Positions 46,134-55,836 of a stretch of DNA of 64,000 bases are shown here, piece by piece. The position numbers and the translations under genes are program-made. Within the stretch, counting starts at the first letter, position 1. Each line of letters starts with the position of its first letter. A model generated the notes under the pieces. The model saw only the letters and a program-made list of their open reading frames with translations. It had not been told where the DNA came from and searched no databases. This DNA comes from Sinotaia quadrata (taxonomy: Eukaryota > Mollusca > Gastropoda > Architaenioglossa > Viviparidae): the NCBI GenBank assembly GCA_028829895.1, contig CM054178.1, positions 91,756,558 to 91,820,557 of the forward strand. Reading direction: 5' to 3'.

Positions 46134-47378
46134 TCACAGGTCAGTGGTTGGCCCATCGTGGACTCGAGGTTCCGGGTCCACAAAGTACTTCAGTGGAAGT
46201 TGCAGCATGTAAGCACTGAGAGGGCGGTTGCTGAGATGCTGGGAGAGAAGTCCACTGGACTCCCAGGGCGGAGAGTATATTCCATCTGATCCTTCAGGAT
46301 TATTGCTAGCTCCTTCAGCAACTCCTCCACAACTGCTACCTCCTGTGCTGTGATGAAGAAATTCTTGACCAGAACTTCCACTTCCACCGTTACCAGCATC
46401 TTGCTGGCAAAGGAAGTTAGGTATTATGTGGTCATAGTCTGTTCCATGCCTGTTATCTCGACCGCTAAATGACGGCATTATAGCTGCATCCAACATGTGG
46501 TTAGATTGCGCGGCCGATCCGTGCACTGGTCCACTGGCATTAGAATCCATGAGATTATACCGAGCAGGGCTGGCATTGGCATCTAGACTAGTTTCTTGGG
46601 ACTGGTTGTGTCGAACACTTGGTGCCTTGAATGTCCTCATGGGCAGGGTCCTATTGTCACTGAAACTGTAGGCTGCCGGAGTCACTAGTTGTGGTGAGGT
46701 CACGTGACTTGTAGGTTCTTTAGTGCATCTGACGTTAGACGGGTTGACTATCTCAGCAATGAAGTTAGGTGTCCCGGTGCCAAACGTGGTCATGAGAGGT
46801 TGCTTCTCGGGCTGTAAATGGCGGTTGATGATTCCACCATTTGCAGGGAAATGGAAAGGCAAAACGCTAAGTTCTGCTTCGTGTGAGGTTAAGCGAATTT
46901 CATCTCCAAGAGGTGCTGGGGCACCCGCCTGGTGTTCAGGATGAAACATGTAGCCTGGAACATTCTTCACATAGCTGTTAACTTTACCCAATTCATCGCC
47001 ACGTGCTGGTTTCTCGATGTCGTCATAGTCACTTTTACATTCTTCGGAAGAGGATGCTTCATGGAGACAATTCCCACCAGACTCCACAGAATCGTAATCA
47101 TGGTCACTCCTTTCGCCAGAGTAACGCGGGGAATCTGCACCCGAATCCGATTCATACTTCGATGCCACGTGCTTTTCGGGAGTTGTGACATCTTCTGGAA
47201 GAAGTCTGGCTTTTTCCGAAGACGAACTGATCTTGGACTTGTGTCGTCGTCGCTTCTTGCTGTCGTCCTCGTTGTGCTCCTCGTGGCCCAGCAGCGATGT
47301 CTCCGAGGTGATGCTCTCGTGCTTGCCACTTTTGTTCCGCCGATTGTTGCCATGACCACAAGCCTCTGATGCAAAGCC
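46134..47378 (-). CDS. Gene 2 terminal exon: cytoplasmic signalling tail (414 residues)
   Basis: Acceptor TATGTCCTAG leads into a 415-codon open frame, including the stop at 46136-46134. It starts GFASEACGHGNNRRNKSGKH and includes a basic run KKRRRHK. EKARLLPED follows, an acidic dileucine-type motif. The exon is rich in Ser, Asp, Glu and His, as cytokine-receptor tails often are. Candidate phosphotyrosines include DYDSV, DYDDIEK, GYMFHPEHQ, DYDHIIP and IYSPP. AYMLQ (codons at 46200-46211) matches the YxxQ STAT-binding consensus close to the C-terminus. Open antisense frames here are shadows. The tail does not resemble gene 1's repeat-built tail. Confidence 0.85.
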   Translation of the reverse strand, partial: GFASEACGHGNNRRNKSGKHESITSETSLLGHEEHNEDDSKKRRRHKSKISSSSEKARLLPEDVTTPEKHVASKYESDSGADSPRYSGERSDHDYDSVESGGNCLHEASSSEECKSDYDDIEKPARGDELGKVNSYVKNVPGYMFHPEHQAGAPAPLGDEIRLTSHEAELSVLPFHFPANGGIINRHLQPEKQPLMTTFGTGTPNFIAEIVNPSNVRCTKEPTSHVTSPQLVTPAAYSFSDNRTLPMRTFKAPSVRHNQSQETSLDANASPARYNLMDSNASGPVHGSAAQSNHMLDAAIMPSFSGRDNRHGTDYDHIIPNFLCQQDAGNGGSGSSGQEFLHHSTGGSSCGGVAEGASNNPEGSDGIYSPPWESSGLLSQHLSNRPLSAYMLQLPLKYFVDPEPRVHDGPTTDL

Positions 47379-48440
47379 CTAGGACATAACAGCACACAAA
47401 ATCAACAGTTTTAGATCTAAAAATAAACGATTACAGATTTAGTGTGTCATAAAGGTTCAGGATTGACACGAGGGAGTTGAGTGGTCTCGAGGTTGCCTAG
47501 AATGCTGGATACATTAACTGCTGGGCCTTGTGTCAGCCATCCTAAATCCTAACCTCCGTGATTATCAAGACACCTCAATTTAGTTTTACTTTTATTATTT
47601 TTATTACTGTACGTAACTACTACTACCACTACTACTACTATGAAACTAGTATTAGTGACTTCAAATGAAGATGTAAGAATTGCTTTCAATTCAAGATAAA
47701 ATATTTTTTAAAGTATTTTTCACTGCACATACTTAAAGTGGAAAACTCATAAAATATAGCTGTTTCAATATTAACATTTAAAGTGGAAAACTGATAAAAT
47801 GTGAACTGTTTCAATCTTAAAATTTAAAGTGGAAAACTCGTAAAATATGAATTGTTTCAATCTTAACATTTAACCCGTTTAGCGTCCACACTGATCTGCC
47901 GCTAAGCGATAACTGAATGGGTCAGTGTGCTAAAAAATTAAAACCGACTGTAATTATAAATGGATTTTAAAAATTTAAATTACTACTATTATAGACATAT
48001 TGATTACGAGAAGAACACATCTTTAGTCCTGCCGGGAACGTCTCTGACTTCACCATTTCAAATTTCCTCAAATTTTAAAAAAAACATTGTCTAGGTGTAC
48101 TTCATTTCAAATTTCCTCAAATTTTTAAAAACATTGTCTAGCTGTACTTTATTTAGTTGCCTTGTAATCTTTAAAGGGGATATGTATATTATTAAACGAA
48201 AAGAAGTTTAAAAATACATGCCCCTTCTCTCTTTCACTGTCTACACCCCCTCCCCCCACACACACACGCACGCACGCACATACACGGTTGTTTAATGGAC
48301 TCTAGTAATCTTACCTTTGTGTACCCTGTATTTTCTTGATTGCTTTGTTTGAAGTTATAGTTTAATCTGACTGAAAAATCTGTAAAGTTCAGTCTCGTAA
48401 AATGTTAGATCCACGCATTCACAACCTCGTAAAATGATTC
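47379..48440. other. Gene 2 intron with short tandem duplications
   Basis: Contains three ~53-bp units with TTTAAAGTGGAAAACTCATA (47735-47875) and a ~50-bp duplication with CATTTCAAATTTCCTCAAAT (48050-48140). No exon recognised. Confidence 0.75.
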
Positions 48441-48444
48441 TCAT

Positions 48445-48735
48445 AACATTATACAGAGACACACAGTCTCATAATATGATACACAGTCATACAGACACAG
48501 TCTCACAACATGATATAAAGTCACTGTCTCATACCATGATATAAAGTCACACACACAGTCTCATAACATGATACAAAGTCACACAGACAGTCTCCTAACA
48601 TGATACAAAGTCACACAGACAGTCTCCTAACATGATACAAAGTCACACAGACAGTCTCATAACATGATACAAAGTCACACACACAGTCTCATAACATGAT
48701 ACAAAGTCACACACACAGTCTCATAACATGATTCG
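48445..48735. repeat. ~34-bp minisatellite (CAGTCTCATAACATGATACA)
   Basis: About eight units with AAGTCACACACA/AAGTCACACAGA spacers. Confidence 0.92.
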
Positions 48736-48771
48736 AATTCATACGATCACAGTTTCGTACGAGTGACTTTA

Positions 48772-49128
48772 TTTCTTCGTTTGAAGTGAGTACAATGTTC
48801 GTTTAAAGTGAGTACAATGTTCGTTTGAAGTGAGTACAATGTTCGTTTAAAGTGAGTACAATGTTCGTTTGAAGTGAGTACAATGTTCGTTTGAAGTGAG
48901 TACAATGTTCGTTTGAAGTGAGTACAATGTTTGTTTGAAGTGAGTACAATGTTTGTTTGAAGTGAGTACAATGTTCGTTTGAAGTGAGTACAATGTTTGT
49001 TTGAAGTGAGTACAATGTTTGTTTGAAGTGAGTACAATGTTTGTTTGAAGTGAGTACAATGTTCGTTTGAAGTGAGTACAATGTTCGTTTGAAGTGAGTA
49101 CAATGTTCGTTTGAAGTGAGTACAATGT
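48772..49128. repeat. 22-bp minisatellite (GAAGTGAGTACAATGTTCGT), ~16 units
   Basis: Uniform 22-bp units with C/T variation, on the 3' side of the gene 2 linker exon. The core TTTGAAGTGAGTACAAT resembles that exon's own plus-strand sequence TTTGAAGTGACTACAAT (about 49219-49235). Since 22 is not a multiple of three, open frames occur in all three minus frames. Confidence 0.96.
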
Positions 49129-49158
49129 CTTAAACTTTCACCAAATGAGATAACTCAC

Positions 49159-49248
49159 CGAGCTGTCAGTCAGGGTAGTTGCAGTGATCTGCGATGGGGG
49201 TTGTGGAAGAGGTCTATCTTTGAAGTGACTACAATCTGAAAATATTTT
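49159..49248 (-). CDS. Gene 2 exon: proline-rich cytoplasmic linker
   Basis: The exon is 90 nt, phase 0 in and out. It encodes KIFSDCSHFKDRPLPQPPSQ and ITATTLTDSS. Acceptor TTTATTACAG; donor GTGAGT. A second acceptor (TTTTCAG) 12 nt inside is possible but does not keep phase. PLPQPP could act as an SH3 ligand. A 22-bp intronic minisatellite downstream looks derived from this exon's own sequence. Confidence 0.7.
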
Positions 49249-49700
49249 CTGTAATAAAAGAATATTTTTGTCATATCTTACAGAACCAAATATTGGTGTG
49301 TTGTCTCACAATACATAGAGGCTAAAATCGATTGTACAACATAATTATTCAATAGTTTGTCTATTAACAACAAATATATGTGGAAATAGGCACCATAAAC
49401 AATTTTCTCAAACTTAACAAATAATAAATAATGAATGAATTGACTGAAATTAATAAGAAGACAAACTAAAATTTAATTTATACGTATTATTATAAACCAA
49501 GATGGAAATACAGTCAAAACGAACAAAACACAACAAAAACAAAATAAAAATCCAAGCAACACACTGCAAACATTTCATGTAGTTTAGGTGTAAAAAAAAA
49601 TAACATTAAGTAGACTAACTTAAACAACAACAAAATGAGACGAGCTATTTTAACACAATATGTGGGCATGACTGCTAATAAATTATTTCCCTTGATTTCA
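49249..49700. other. Gene 2 intron sequence
   Basis: AT-rich, nothing recognised. Confidence 0.5.
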
Positions 49701-49706
49701 TTAGAG

Positions 49707-50710
49707 CAGTGGCCACACATTTTTAACGGTGGGCCAATCTGTGAGAAAGCTTTCAAGTGGCTGGCCAGAATGGGATTGAACAGATGAAACCTTGGTCCTA
49801 TAGACCTATACTATAGTATAATCATACTAAGTAATCAGTCTAGTATACTCGTACTGTAAAGATGTAATCAGTCTAGTATACTCATACTGTAAAGATGTAA
49901 TCAGTATAGTATACTCGTAGTAATTCACTGTTTGCAATTTGAAGCACTAGTTATTAGCGTTTAGCGAACTTTAGATAAATATGTGCACTCTTACATTTAA
50001 AAATGAACTTTTAATTACAATATTAGCAATGTTCGAACAATGTCACCAACTGGCTATGATTCTAAGGGTCTAATAGTCTAACTCTATTGAAGTCTAACGG
50101 TTCTAACCTAACTCCTTGTCTTTGCACAGACTATTAATGTTACTAGAGATATTAGATGTCGCAACAATTAACTCGTTTGACAGATTTTTGTCTGTTAGCG
50201 CATTTCGGTGTTTGCTTTTAACAATTTTCATTTTTGAGAAAAATTGTTTGCAACAGTAGGGCTGCCAAATAATGAAGTCATTTTCAGTGCGTGTTCATGA
50301 AGTCTTGGAAATAAATCCTGAGTAACATACAGTTTATAGAACAGCAGTAAAGTAGCTTCAGAAAACTTGTTTTTCAGTTCACTCTTGCACTGGAGTTCAA
50401 TCAATTCAAGTTGTAAAGCCTCTGGATCATTGTCAACATTAACGGTAAATGAGAAAACGAAAATTGAAAATTCTGTTTCATGGCGCATGAAATCTTTGAA
50501 ACGGGATTCGAACTCACTCCGAAGGATGGCAATTTGGCTGCATATTTGGGGAGGTCGAGATTCGTGTTTAAACACTGTGTCTGCAAATTTGAACTAGCTT
50601 TCCTTGTTGCAGCCTATTTTCCCACAGCCGGAACTTCATCTGAAAATCTTTTATGTAATCAAACAAATTGTGTGCAAGGTGATCTTTGCCTTGAAATTTT
50701 TCATTAAGAA
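49707..50710 (-). pseudogene. hAT transposase relic (ZBED/GTF2IRD2-like C-terminal part)
   Basis: Minus-strand fragments resemble the C-terminal half of hAT transposases of the ZBED5/EPM2AIP1/GTF2IRD2 type. They include LNEKFQGKDHLAHNLFDYIK and FQMKFRLWENRL (50580-50705), then ALQLELIELQCKSELKNKF, FPRLHEHALKMTSLFGSP and KSKHRNALTDKNLSNEL (50575-50095). Stops and at least two frame changes separate these pieces, so it is inactive. The left limit, CAGTGGCCACACATTTTTAA at 49707, looks like a hAT terminal inverted repeat, with CATTAGAG as the possible target copy. The other end is lost or hidden by the minisatellite that follows. Confidence 0.7.
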
Positions 50711-51428
50711 TGTTGAGATAGCTCGTTATGTTGAATGTTAAGAATGTTGAGATAGCTCGTTATGTTGAATGTTAAGAATGTTGAGATAGCTCGTTATGTT
50801 GAATGTTAAGAATGTTAAGATAGCTCGTTATGTTGAATGTTAAGAATGTTGAGATAGCTCGTTATGTTGAATGTTAAGAATGTTGAGATAGCTCGTTATG
50901 TTGAATGTTAAGAATGTTGAGATAGCTCGTTATGTTGAATGTTAAGAATGTTAAGATAGCTCGTTATGTTGAATGTTAAGAATGTTAAGATAGCTCGTTA
51001 TGTTGAATGTTAAGAATGTTAAGATAGCTCGTTATGTTGAATGTTAAGAATGTTGGAATAGCTCGTTATGTTGAATGTTAAGATAGCTCGTTATGTTGAA
51101 TGTTAAGAATGTTAAGATAGCTCGTTATGTTGAATGTTAAGAATGTTGGAATAGCTCGTTATGTTGAATGTTAAGAATGTTAAGATAGCTCGTTATGTTG
51201 AATGTTAAGAATGTTAAGATAGCTCGTTATGTTGAATGTTAAGATAGCTCGTTATGTTGAATGTTAAGAATGTTAAGATAGCTCGTTATGTTGAATGTTA
51301 AGAATGTTAAGATAGCTCGTTATGTTGAATGTTAAGAATGTTAAGATAGCTCGTTATGTTGAATGTTAAGAATGTTAAGATAGCTCGTTATGTTGAATGT
51401 TAAGAATGTTAAGATAGCTCGTTATGTC
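50705..51428. repeat. ~34-bp minisatellite (AGATAGCTCGTTATGTTGAA), ~21 units
   Basis: Units of TAAGAATGTTAAGATAGCTC plus GTTATGTTGAATGT, with G/A variants and three shortened 24-bp units. It begins exactly where the hAT relic stops. Confidence 0.96.
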
Positions 51429-51454
51429 GACCAAGAGTTCTAAATTTCATCTGC

Positions 51455-51556
51455 TATAAATACATCTGTCTAGAAAAGCACTATGTAGACATAGAGCAAG
51501 AAAACTATAAACACATTTCATCTGCTATAAATACATCTGTCTAGAAAAGCACTAGG
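51455..51556. repeat. ~65-bp duplication beside the gene 2 box 1 exon
   Basis: CATCTGCTATAAATACATCT plus GTCTAGAAAAGCACTA occurs twice, the second copy ending about 12 nt from the exon donor. Confidence 0.9.
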
Positions 51557-51567
51557 AAAAAACTCAC

Positions 51568-51631
51568 ATCACTGGGTAAAGGTGGCAAATCACTTTTCAA
51601 GCTGAACTTCTCTTGACCTTTGGGATACAAT
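51568..51631 (-). CDS. Gene 2 exon: juxtamembrane exon with JAK-binding box 1
   Basis: This 64-nt exon (phase 2 in, phase 0 out) encodes LYPKGQEKFSLKSDLPPLPS plus D. LPPLPS, about 17 residues inside the membrane, fits box 1 of class I cytokine receptors. Acceptor TTCTTTCTCAG; donor GTGAGT. It has the same position and phases as the WPLPE exon of gene 1. Confidence 0.78.
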
Positions 51632-51823
51632 CTGAGAAAGAAGAATATAGTTTCATTCAATAATATTTATCACAGAAAATGATATACAAATAATTTCATA
51701 TAGTTATCATATTCATCTTTAATGATACATATATACATACACACACACAGACATCTGTGCTTTTAACAACAACCGATATAGCAACAGATTTCTACTGTTC
51801 ACCTTTACTTACAGAGGATAATA

Positions 51824-51895
51824 TAATATAATATAATATAATATAATATAATATAATATAATATAATATAATATAATATAATATAATATATATAA
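51824..51895. repeat. (ATAAT)n microsatellite
   Basis: About thirteen TAATA pentanucleotides. Confidence 0.97.
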
Positions 51896-52340
51896 TAATA
51901 TAAAAAAGTATAAAAGTGTAAATAAGTATAATAGTGTATCAGTTTTATTGTTCATATTTTTAAGTTGCAATTATTTATATATAACTATTTTCAAATTTAT
52001 AAGGTCCTACGTACCAATTTGAAGAGATGCTTTTGGTTTAGCATTAACAAAATTTAATACTTTTTAATAGAATATTCCCAAAATAAATCTTGAGTATATC
52101 TAAGCATGAATTTATTTATTAACTGAAAGAACATAATTAAATAACATGATTTGCTTTTATTTATTATTCAAAATAACATTGTTTAAAAATAAATTACAAA
52201 ATAATTTAGGAATTTTTATTAGGTGTAAAATGTATTAATGACATAATAAATATTGCTTTTCCCCCAAATCAAAGCAACTGATTTATTTTATCACAGGTAA
52301 CATTTTATTATTGAAAGAAGTGTTTTCTGCAATGGTATTT
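51896..52340. other. Gene 2 intron sequence
   Basis: Very AT-rich; nothing recognised. Confidence 0.5.
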
Positions 52341-52344
52341 ATAT

Positions 52345-52825
52345 ATGCATACAGCATAATAAATACAACATGATAGTTTATGAACGTGTTCACTTGAAAC
52401 AATGTCATGCGTGTAATATACAAGCATCCTAATTCACAATTGTAGAAGTAATAGTCTACTCACATAATACAACGCATGTATAACAGATCAATAACAAAAT
52501 GCACGAATTATTTCTAAGTCCAATCTCTCTCAATCAATCAATTAACTCACCATTAAGCTAACGGCCGCCTTTCATTACCAAATTCAAGTGATTTAGAAAA
52601 TACAATTCTTTTCAACAGTTAAGTCTTTGATCTCAGCCCAATTCTTGTAAATCTTAACCATTGGATAAAAAAAAATCTATTCATCCACATAAGACGGTTG
52701 TTAGCTCCAACTTTGACACTTAATGAAAAAATACCATCACCCAAGGTCGGGTGACGTCGCCATTTAACAATCTATATAATAATAATTAAGTTTAGAAATA
52801 GGGATAGCAAATTTACTCCATAACA
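52345..52825 (+). mobile_element. Interspersed repeat family A, copy 4
   Basis: Begins GCATACAGCATAATAAATAC, contains TTTCTAAGTCCAATCTCTCT and TTTGATCTCAGCCCAATTCT, and ends GAAATAGGGATAGCAAATTT. Slightly shortened compared with copy 1. Located in a gene 2 intron. Confidence 0.82.
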
Positions 52826-53272
52826 CAACTGTTATTAAGATAACAGAATCACAATGTCAAATTGTATTTTGTATTAATATCAACAAAGAAATATTTTTTT
52901 AATAAAAGTTTTTAGTATTAATTAAAGAAAGACTAACTTAAATTTGTGTCAATATTTATTATATTCAAGGAATATTATTTCAAATATTCTTTTGCATAAT
53001 TAATAAATAACAATATGTTTAATTCTAATTTTTAATAATTTTATTAAATAATGTTATACTTTAAGAAATAATTTTAAAAGCGCTAATAATGTTAAAATTT
53101 AAGAAAAGATTTCTTAAAACATGTACTTGCAATATAATACTGAAGAAAAGACTTAATTGTAATAATGAGAAAAACTCATTAAGAAATGTATATATTTTAT
53201 TTGTTAAGGTAAACAATTAATAGTACAAGAAGACCATTTCTAACTTGCTATTCTATCATGAATAATTCTCAC
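52826..53272. other. Gene 2 intron sequence
   Basis: Extremely AT-rich; nothing recognised. Confidence 0.5.
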
Positions 53273-53366
53273 TTTTTCAGCTTGCAAATTCCAACCATGA
53301 TGATGAGAAGAAAAAGAAGAAGGCCAAGAACACAGCCAATGATGGTGAAATTCAACGGCTCTTTGA
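53273..53366 (-). CDS. Gene 2 exon: transmembrane helix
   Basis: The exon is 94 nt, phase 1 in and phase 2 out. It encodes KEPLN, then FTIIGCVLGLLLFLLIIMVG, then ICKLK. This is one hydrophobic helix of about 22 residues with a basic stop-transfer end, so type I topology with the FNIII domains outside. Acceptor GTGTTTCAG; donor GTGAGA. The same phases flank the transmembrane exon of gene 1. The acceptor region is duplicated just upstream (around 53405-53430). Confidence 0.88.
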
Positions 53367-53460
53367 CTGAAACACAAATATAGTGGACACATTACAACAT
53401 GTTCTATACAACGGCTCTTTGACTGAAACACAGATATAGGAAACATTACCAAATGTTCTA
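53352..53460. repeat. ~55-bp duplication over the gene 2 TM exon acceptor
   Basis: CAACGGCTCTTTGACTGAAA plus CACAAATATA...GTTCTATA occurs twice, so the acceptor and first coding bases of the transmembrane exon have a second copy upstream (53409-53450). Confidence 0.92.
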
Positions 53461-53639
53461 TACAACTGTGGAATTCAGTGGTTCGTGAACATTTACATTG
53501 AATGAGATGTGAGATTGACTAGAACTTCACATTAGAAAAAAATTAAAAAACAAAAATAAAATCTGCATATGCATACATTTAAAACTCTGCTGGTCGTTCA
53601 ACGAATTAGAAATTTAGTCAAAACAATCCAGGTTTAAAA

Positions 53640-54330
53640 ACGTTAGAGCTTCAGATATTGTCTGCAACATGAATTTAGGCAAAAACATCAATATTTAGAA
53701 GTTACTGAAGATTCCACTGCTATTGTACTGCAACATGAATTTTAAACAAAATCATCCCTATTTACAGTTAATGCAGATTCCACTGCTGCTTTACTGCAGT
53801 TCGAAGTTCGGAAAAAAATATCACTGTTTACAGTTACTGGAGATTCCACTGATATTTTACTGAATCACAAATTTAGGCAAAATCATCACAATTCCCAGTT
53901 ACTAGTAATTTCACTGTTGTTCTACTGCAACACAATTTAGGCAAAATAATCACTATTCCCATTGAATAGGCAATTGGAAAACTACTTCTATAACTTCCAT
54001 AAATCTTCCATATTTTTTTTTAGAACAGTACTACCCTCCTAGAATAACAAAGTGAGGAAGAAGGCCCCAAAGGAACTCTACAGAAACTGAGAACATCAAG
54101 AAGATGAAAAGTTTCCACACAATTCCTGTGGGGAAAAGAAGTGATCGTAAAGAAGAAGAAGAACTATTCCCATTTACTGGAGATTCTACTGATATTTTAC
54201 TGCAGCAGAGAATTAGGCAAAAGTATTACTATTTACAGAAGATTCCACTGCTGTTTTACTGCAACATAAATTTAGGCAAACATCACTATTTGCAGTTAGT
54301 GGAACTTCCACCTCTGTTGTATTTCAACAC
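53640..54330. repeat. Diverged ~65-bp repeats (GGAGATTCCACTGCTGTTTT)
   Basis: About nine imperfect units with ACTGCAACATGAATTTAGGC plus AAAATCATCACTATTTACAG. A unique ~150-bp insert interrupts them at 53970-54160. Confidence 0.85.
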
Positions 54331-54811
54331 AAACTGAAGCAAACAATTTGACGTTTACATATATTACACAAAAGATTGCTCAACATTTCACTGCCCGAAT
54401 GAAACGTCCACATTCTTAAAATTCACATGGTATTTGGCCGCAGTTAAATATGGTCAAAATATTTATGCATAAAATATTTGGGAATCATCATGAGTATACC
54501 TACAATTTACAATTTTATAAATTTCAAACATCATTATAATCCTATTAGCTTAATGGTGACTATCCCCGTACCAACTATCCCCGTTACACTATAAAAGAAA
54601 TTCAAATCGGATTTGTTTACCCAATTGAAATATCAGTTTTTTCTTTTAGCAATAAATAGAACGAAAGGGGACTCCCCGTTTTACCTGTCCAGCGAAATGC
54701 GATGGATTTAACCATATATTGCAGATTGTATTTATATGAATTTATAAAGAAGAGGTCAGCCAGCCAGTTAACGTATACACAATGACATGATAGCGAAAGA
54801 ATTGAACGCAC
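54331..54811. other. Gene 2 intron sequence
   Basis: Nothing recognised beyond a short TAACTATCCCCGTAC-type duplication near 54560-54590. Confidence 0.5.
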
Positions 54812-54973
54812 CCATCTGTGCAGCGGTGACTTTTGCATAAATAGATTTGCTGGGACGTCCGATGCCAAATTCAGACACAGCCGTTACCTGAACACGATAA
54901 TACGCGTCTGGCACCAATCCATTGAGCAAGGTTTCACGATGCCCTCTGTCCACTGTCACATTTTGCTCAGTAC
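54812..54973 (-). CDS. Gene 2 exon: second half of third FNIII domain
   Basis: This 162-nt exon (phase 1 in and out) encodes TEQNVTVDRGHRETLLNGLV, PDAYYRVQVTAVSEFGIGRP and SKSIYAKVTAAQM. L-x-G-L-x-P-x-x-x-Y-x-V-x-V-x-A-x-x-x-x-G-x-G-x-P-S is the canonical FNIII ending. Acceptor TTTTTCCAG; donor GTGCGT. Together with the previous exon it gives one complete FNIII domain directly before the membrane. Confidence 0.88.
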
Positions 54974-55470
54974 CTGGAAAAACAACAGTTTTAGATTTAT
55001 TTTAGTGAATATGATTAGTCTGCATTCAATGTGTTTGTGATTATTACACATGATATCAGTTATTTACTGTTTAACACACTACCGGATGTTGCATTCGTCC
55101 GACGTACGTATTTATATGAATAATGTGTTATTCGCAGTCTTCGACTCTACACATACATAAATGAATAAATATTAAAATTAAAAATAGCAATATTTTCTGG
55201 ATAATTTTTGACACCTAATTTGACGACAGCAAATGTTGTCATGTCATGCAAGGAAACTGAAGAAATAAAATGACATGTCTTAACTTTACATTTCTACAAA
55301 CATCGAAAGGCATATCATGAAAATCTGAATTTTTGAAAGAAAGCTGACATCATTCTACAACAATTATATTCATAATTATATTTGGTGTATTTGAACAAAT
55401 ATTCTATTAAGAACTAAACGAAACAGAAAAAGCAGACTTAAAGAAATCTAATAGTTTCTTCGAATCACAG
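54974..55470. other. Gene 2 intron sequence
   Basis: AT-rich, no feature recognised. Confidence 0.5.
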
Positions 55471-55477
55471 GCCGCAT

Positions 55478-55590
55478 GTGTGGTGATGCACAGAAACAAA
55501 TGGTGATTTCGTTAAGGGAGCAACCATGACATGTGTGGTGATGCATAGAAACAAATGGTGATTCCGTTAAGGGAGCAACCATGACATGTG
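55478..55590. repeat. Two ~57-bp tandem copies
   Basis: TGTGTGGTGATGCACAGAAA plus CAAATGGTGATTTCGTTAAG, repeated twice next to the gene 2 exon at 55678. Confidence 0.93.
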
Positions 55591-55677
55591 TACCTGAAAA
55601 AGACAAAACACACAATGTTCTAACATTTAGAGACAGTGATCCCTGCCAGCAACGACAAACGGATAAAACTGTTAAAC

Positions 55678-55836
55678 CTGTGCATTGATGGTGGATGTCA
55701 ATTATGCAGAACTGGACCAGGTAATGGGTGACGTAACTGCCGGAGTCAGAGCATGACAGCTGCTCCCACTCCACCATTAGACTCTCCTCAGTCTGGACAC
55801 TGGCAAATGTGACTCCCTCGGGCGCCTTTCGTGGGA
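55678..55836 (-). CDS. Gene 2 exon: first half of third FNIII domain
   Basis: The exon is 159 nt, phase 1 in and out. It encodes PRKAPEGVTFASVQTEESLM, VEWEQLSCSDSGSYVTHYLV and QFCIIDIHHQCT. A-P-x-x-V-x-F-x-x-V ... L-x-V-x-W and Y-V-T-H-Y-L-V-Q are clear FNIII signatures. Acceptor CTTGTCCAG; donor GTTTAA (weak). Gene 1 has no visible counterpart: its exon 9 joins straight to the transmembrane exon. Confidence 0.85.

Noticed and set aside
46723..47369. Antisense and alternate-frame ORFs over the gene 2 tail exon
   Set aside because: The minus-strand frame fits acceptor phase, stop position and receptor-tail composition; the others have no splice or domain support.
48747..49125. Three overlapping ORFs of about 92-118 codons
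   Set aside because: A 22-bp repeat without stops reads open in all three frames; it is an intronic minisatellite.
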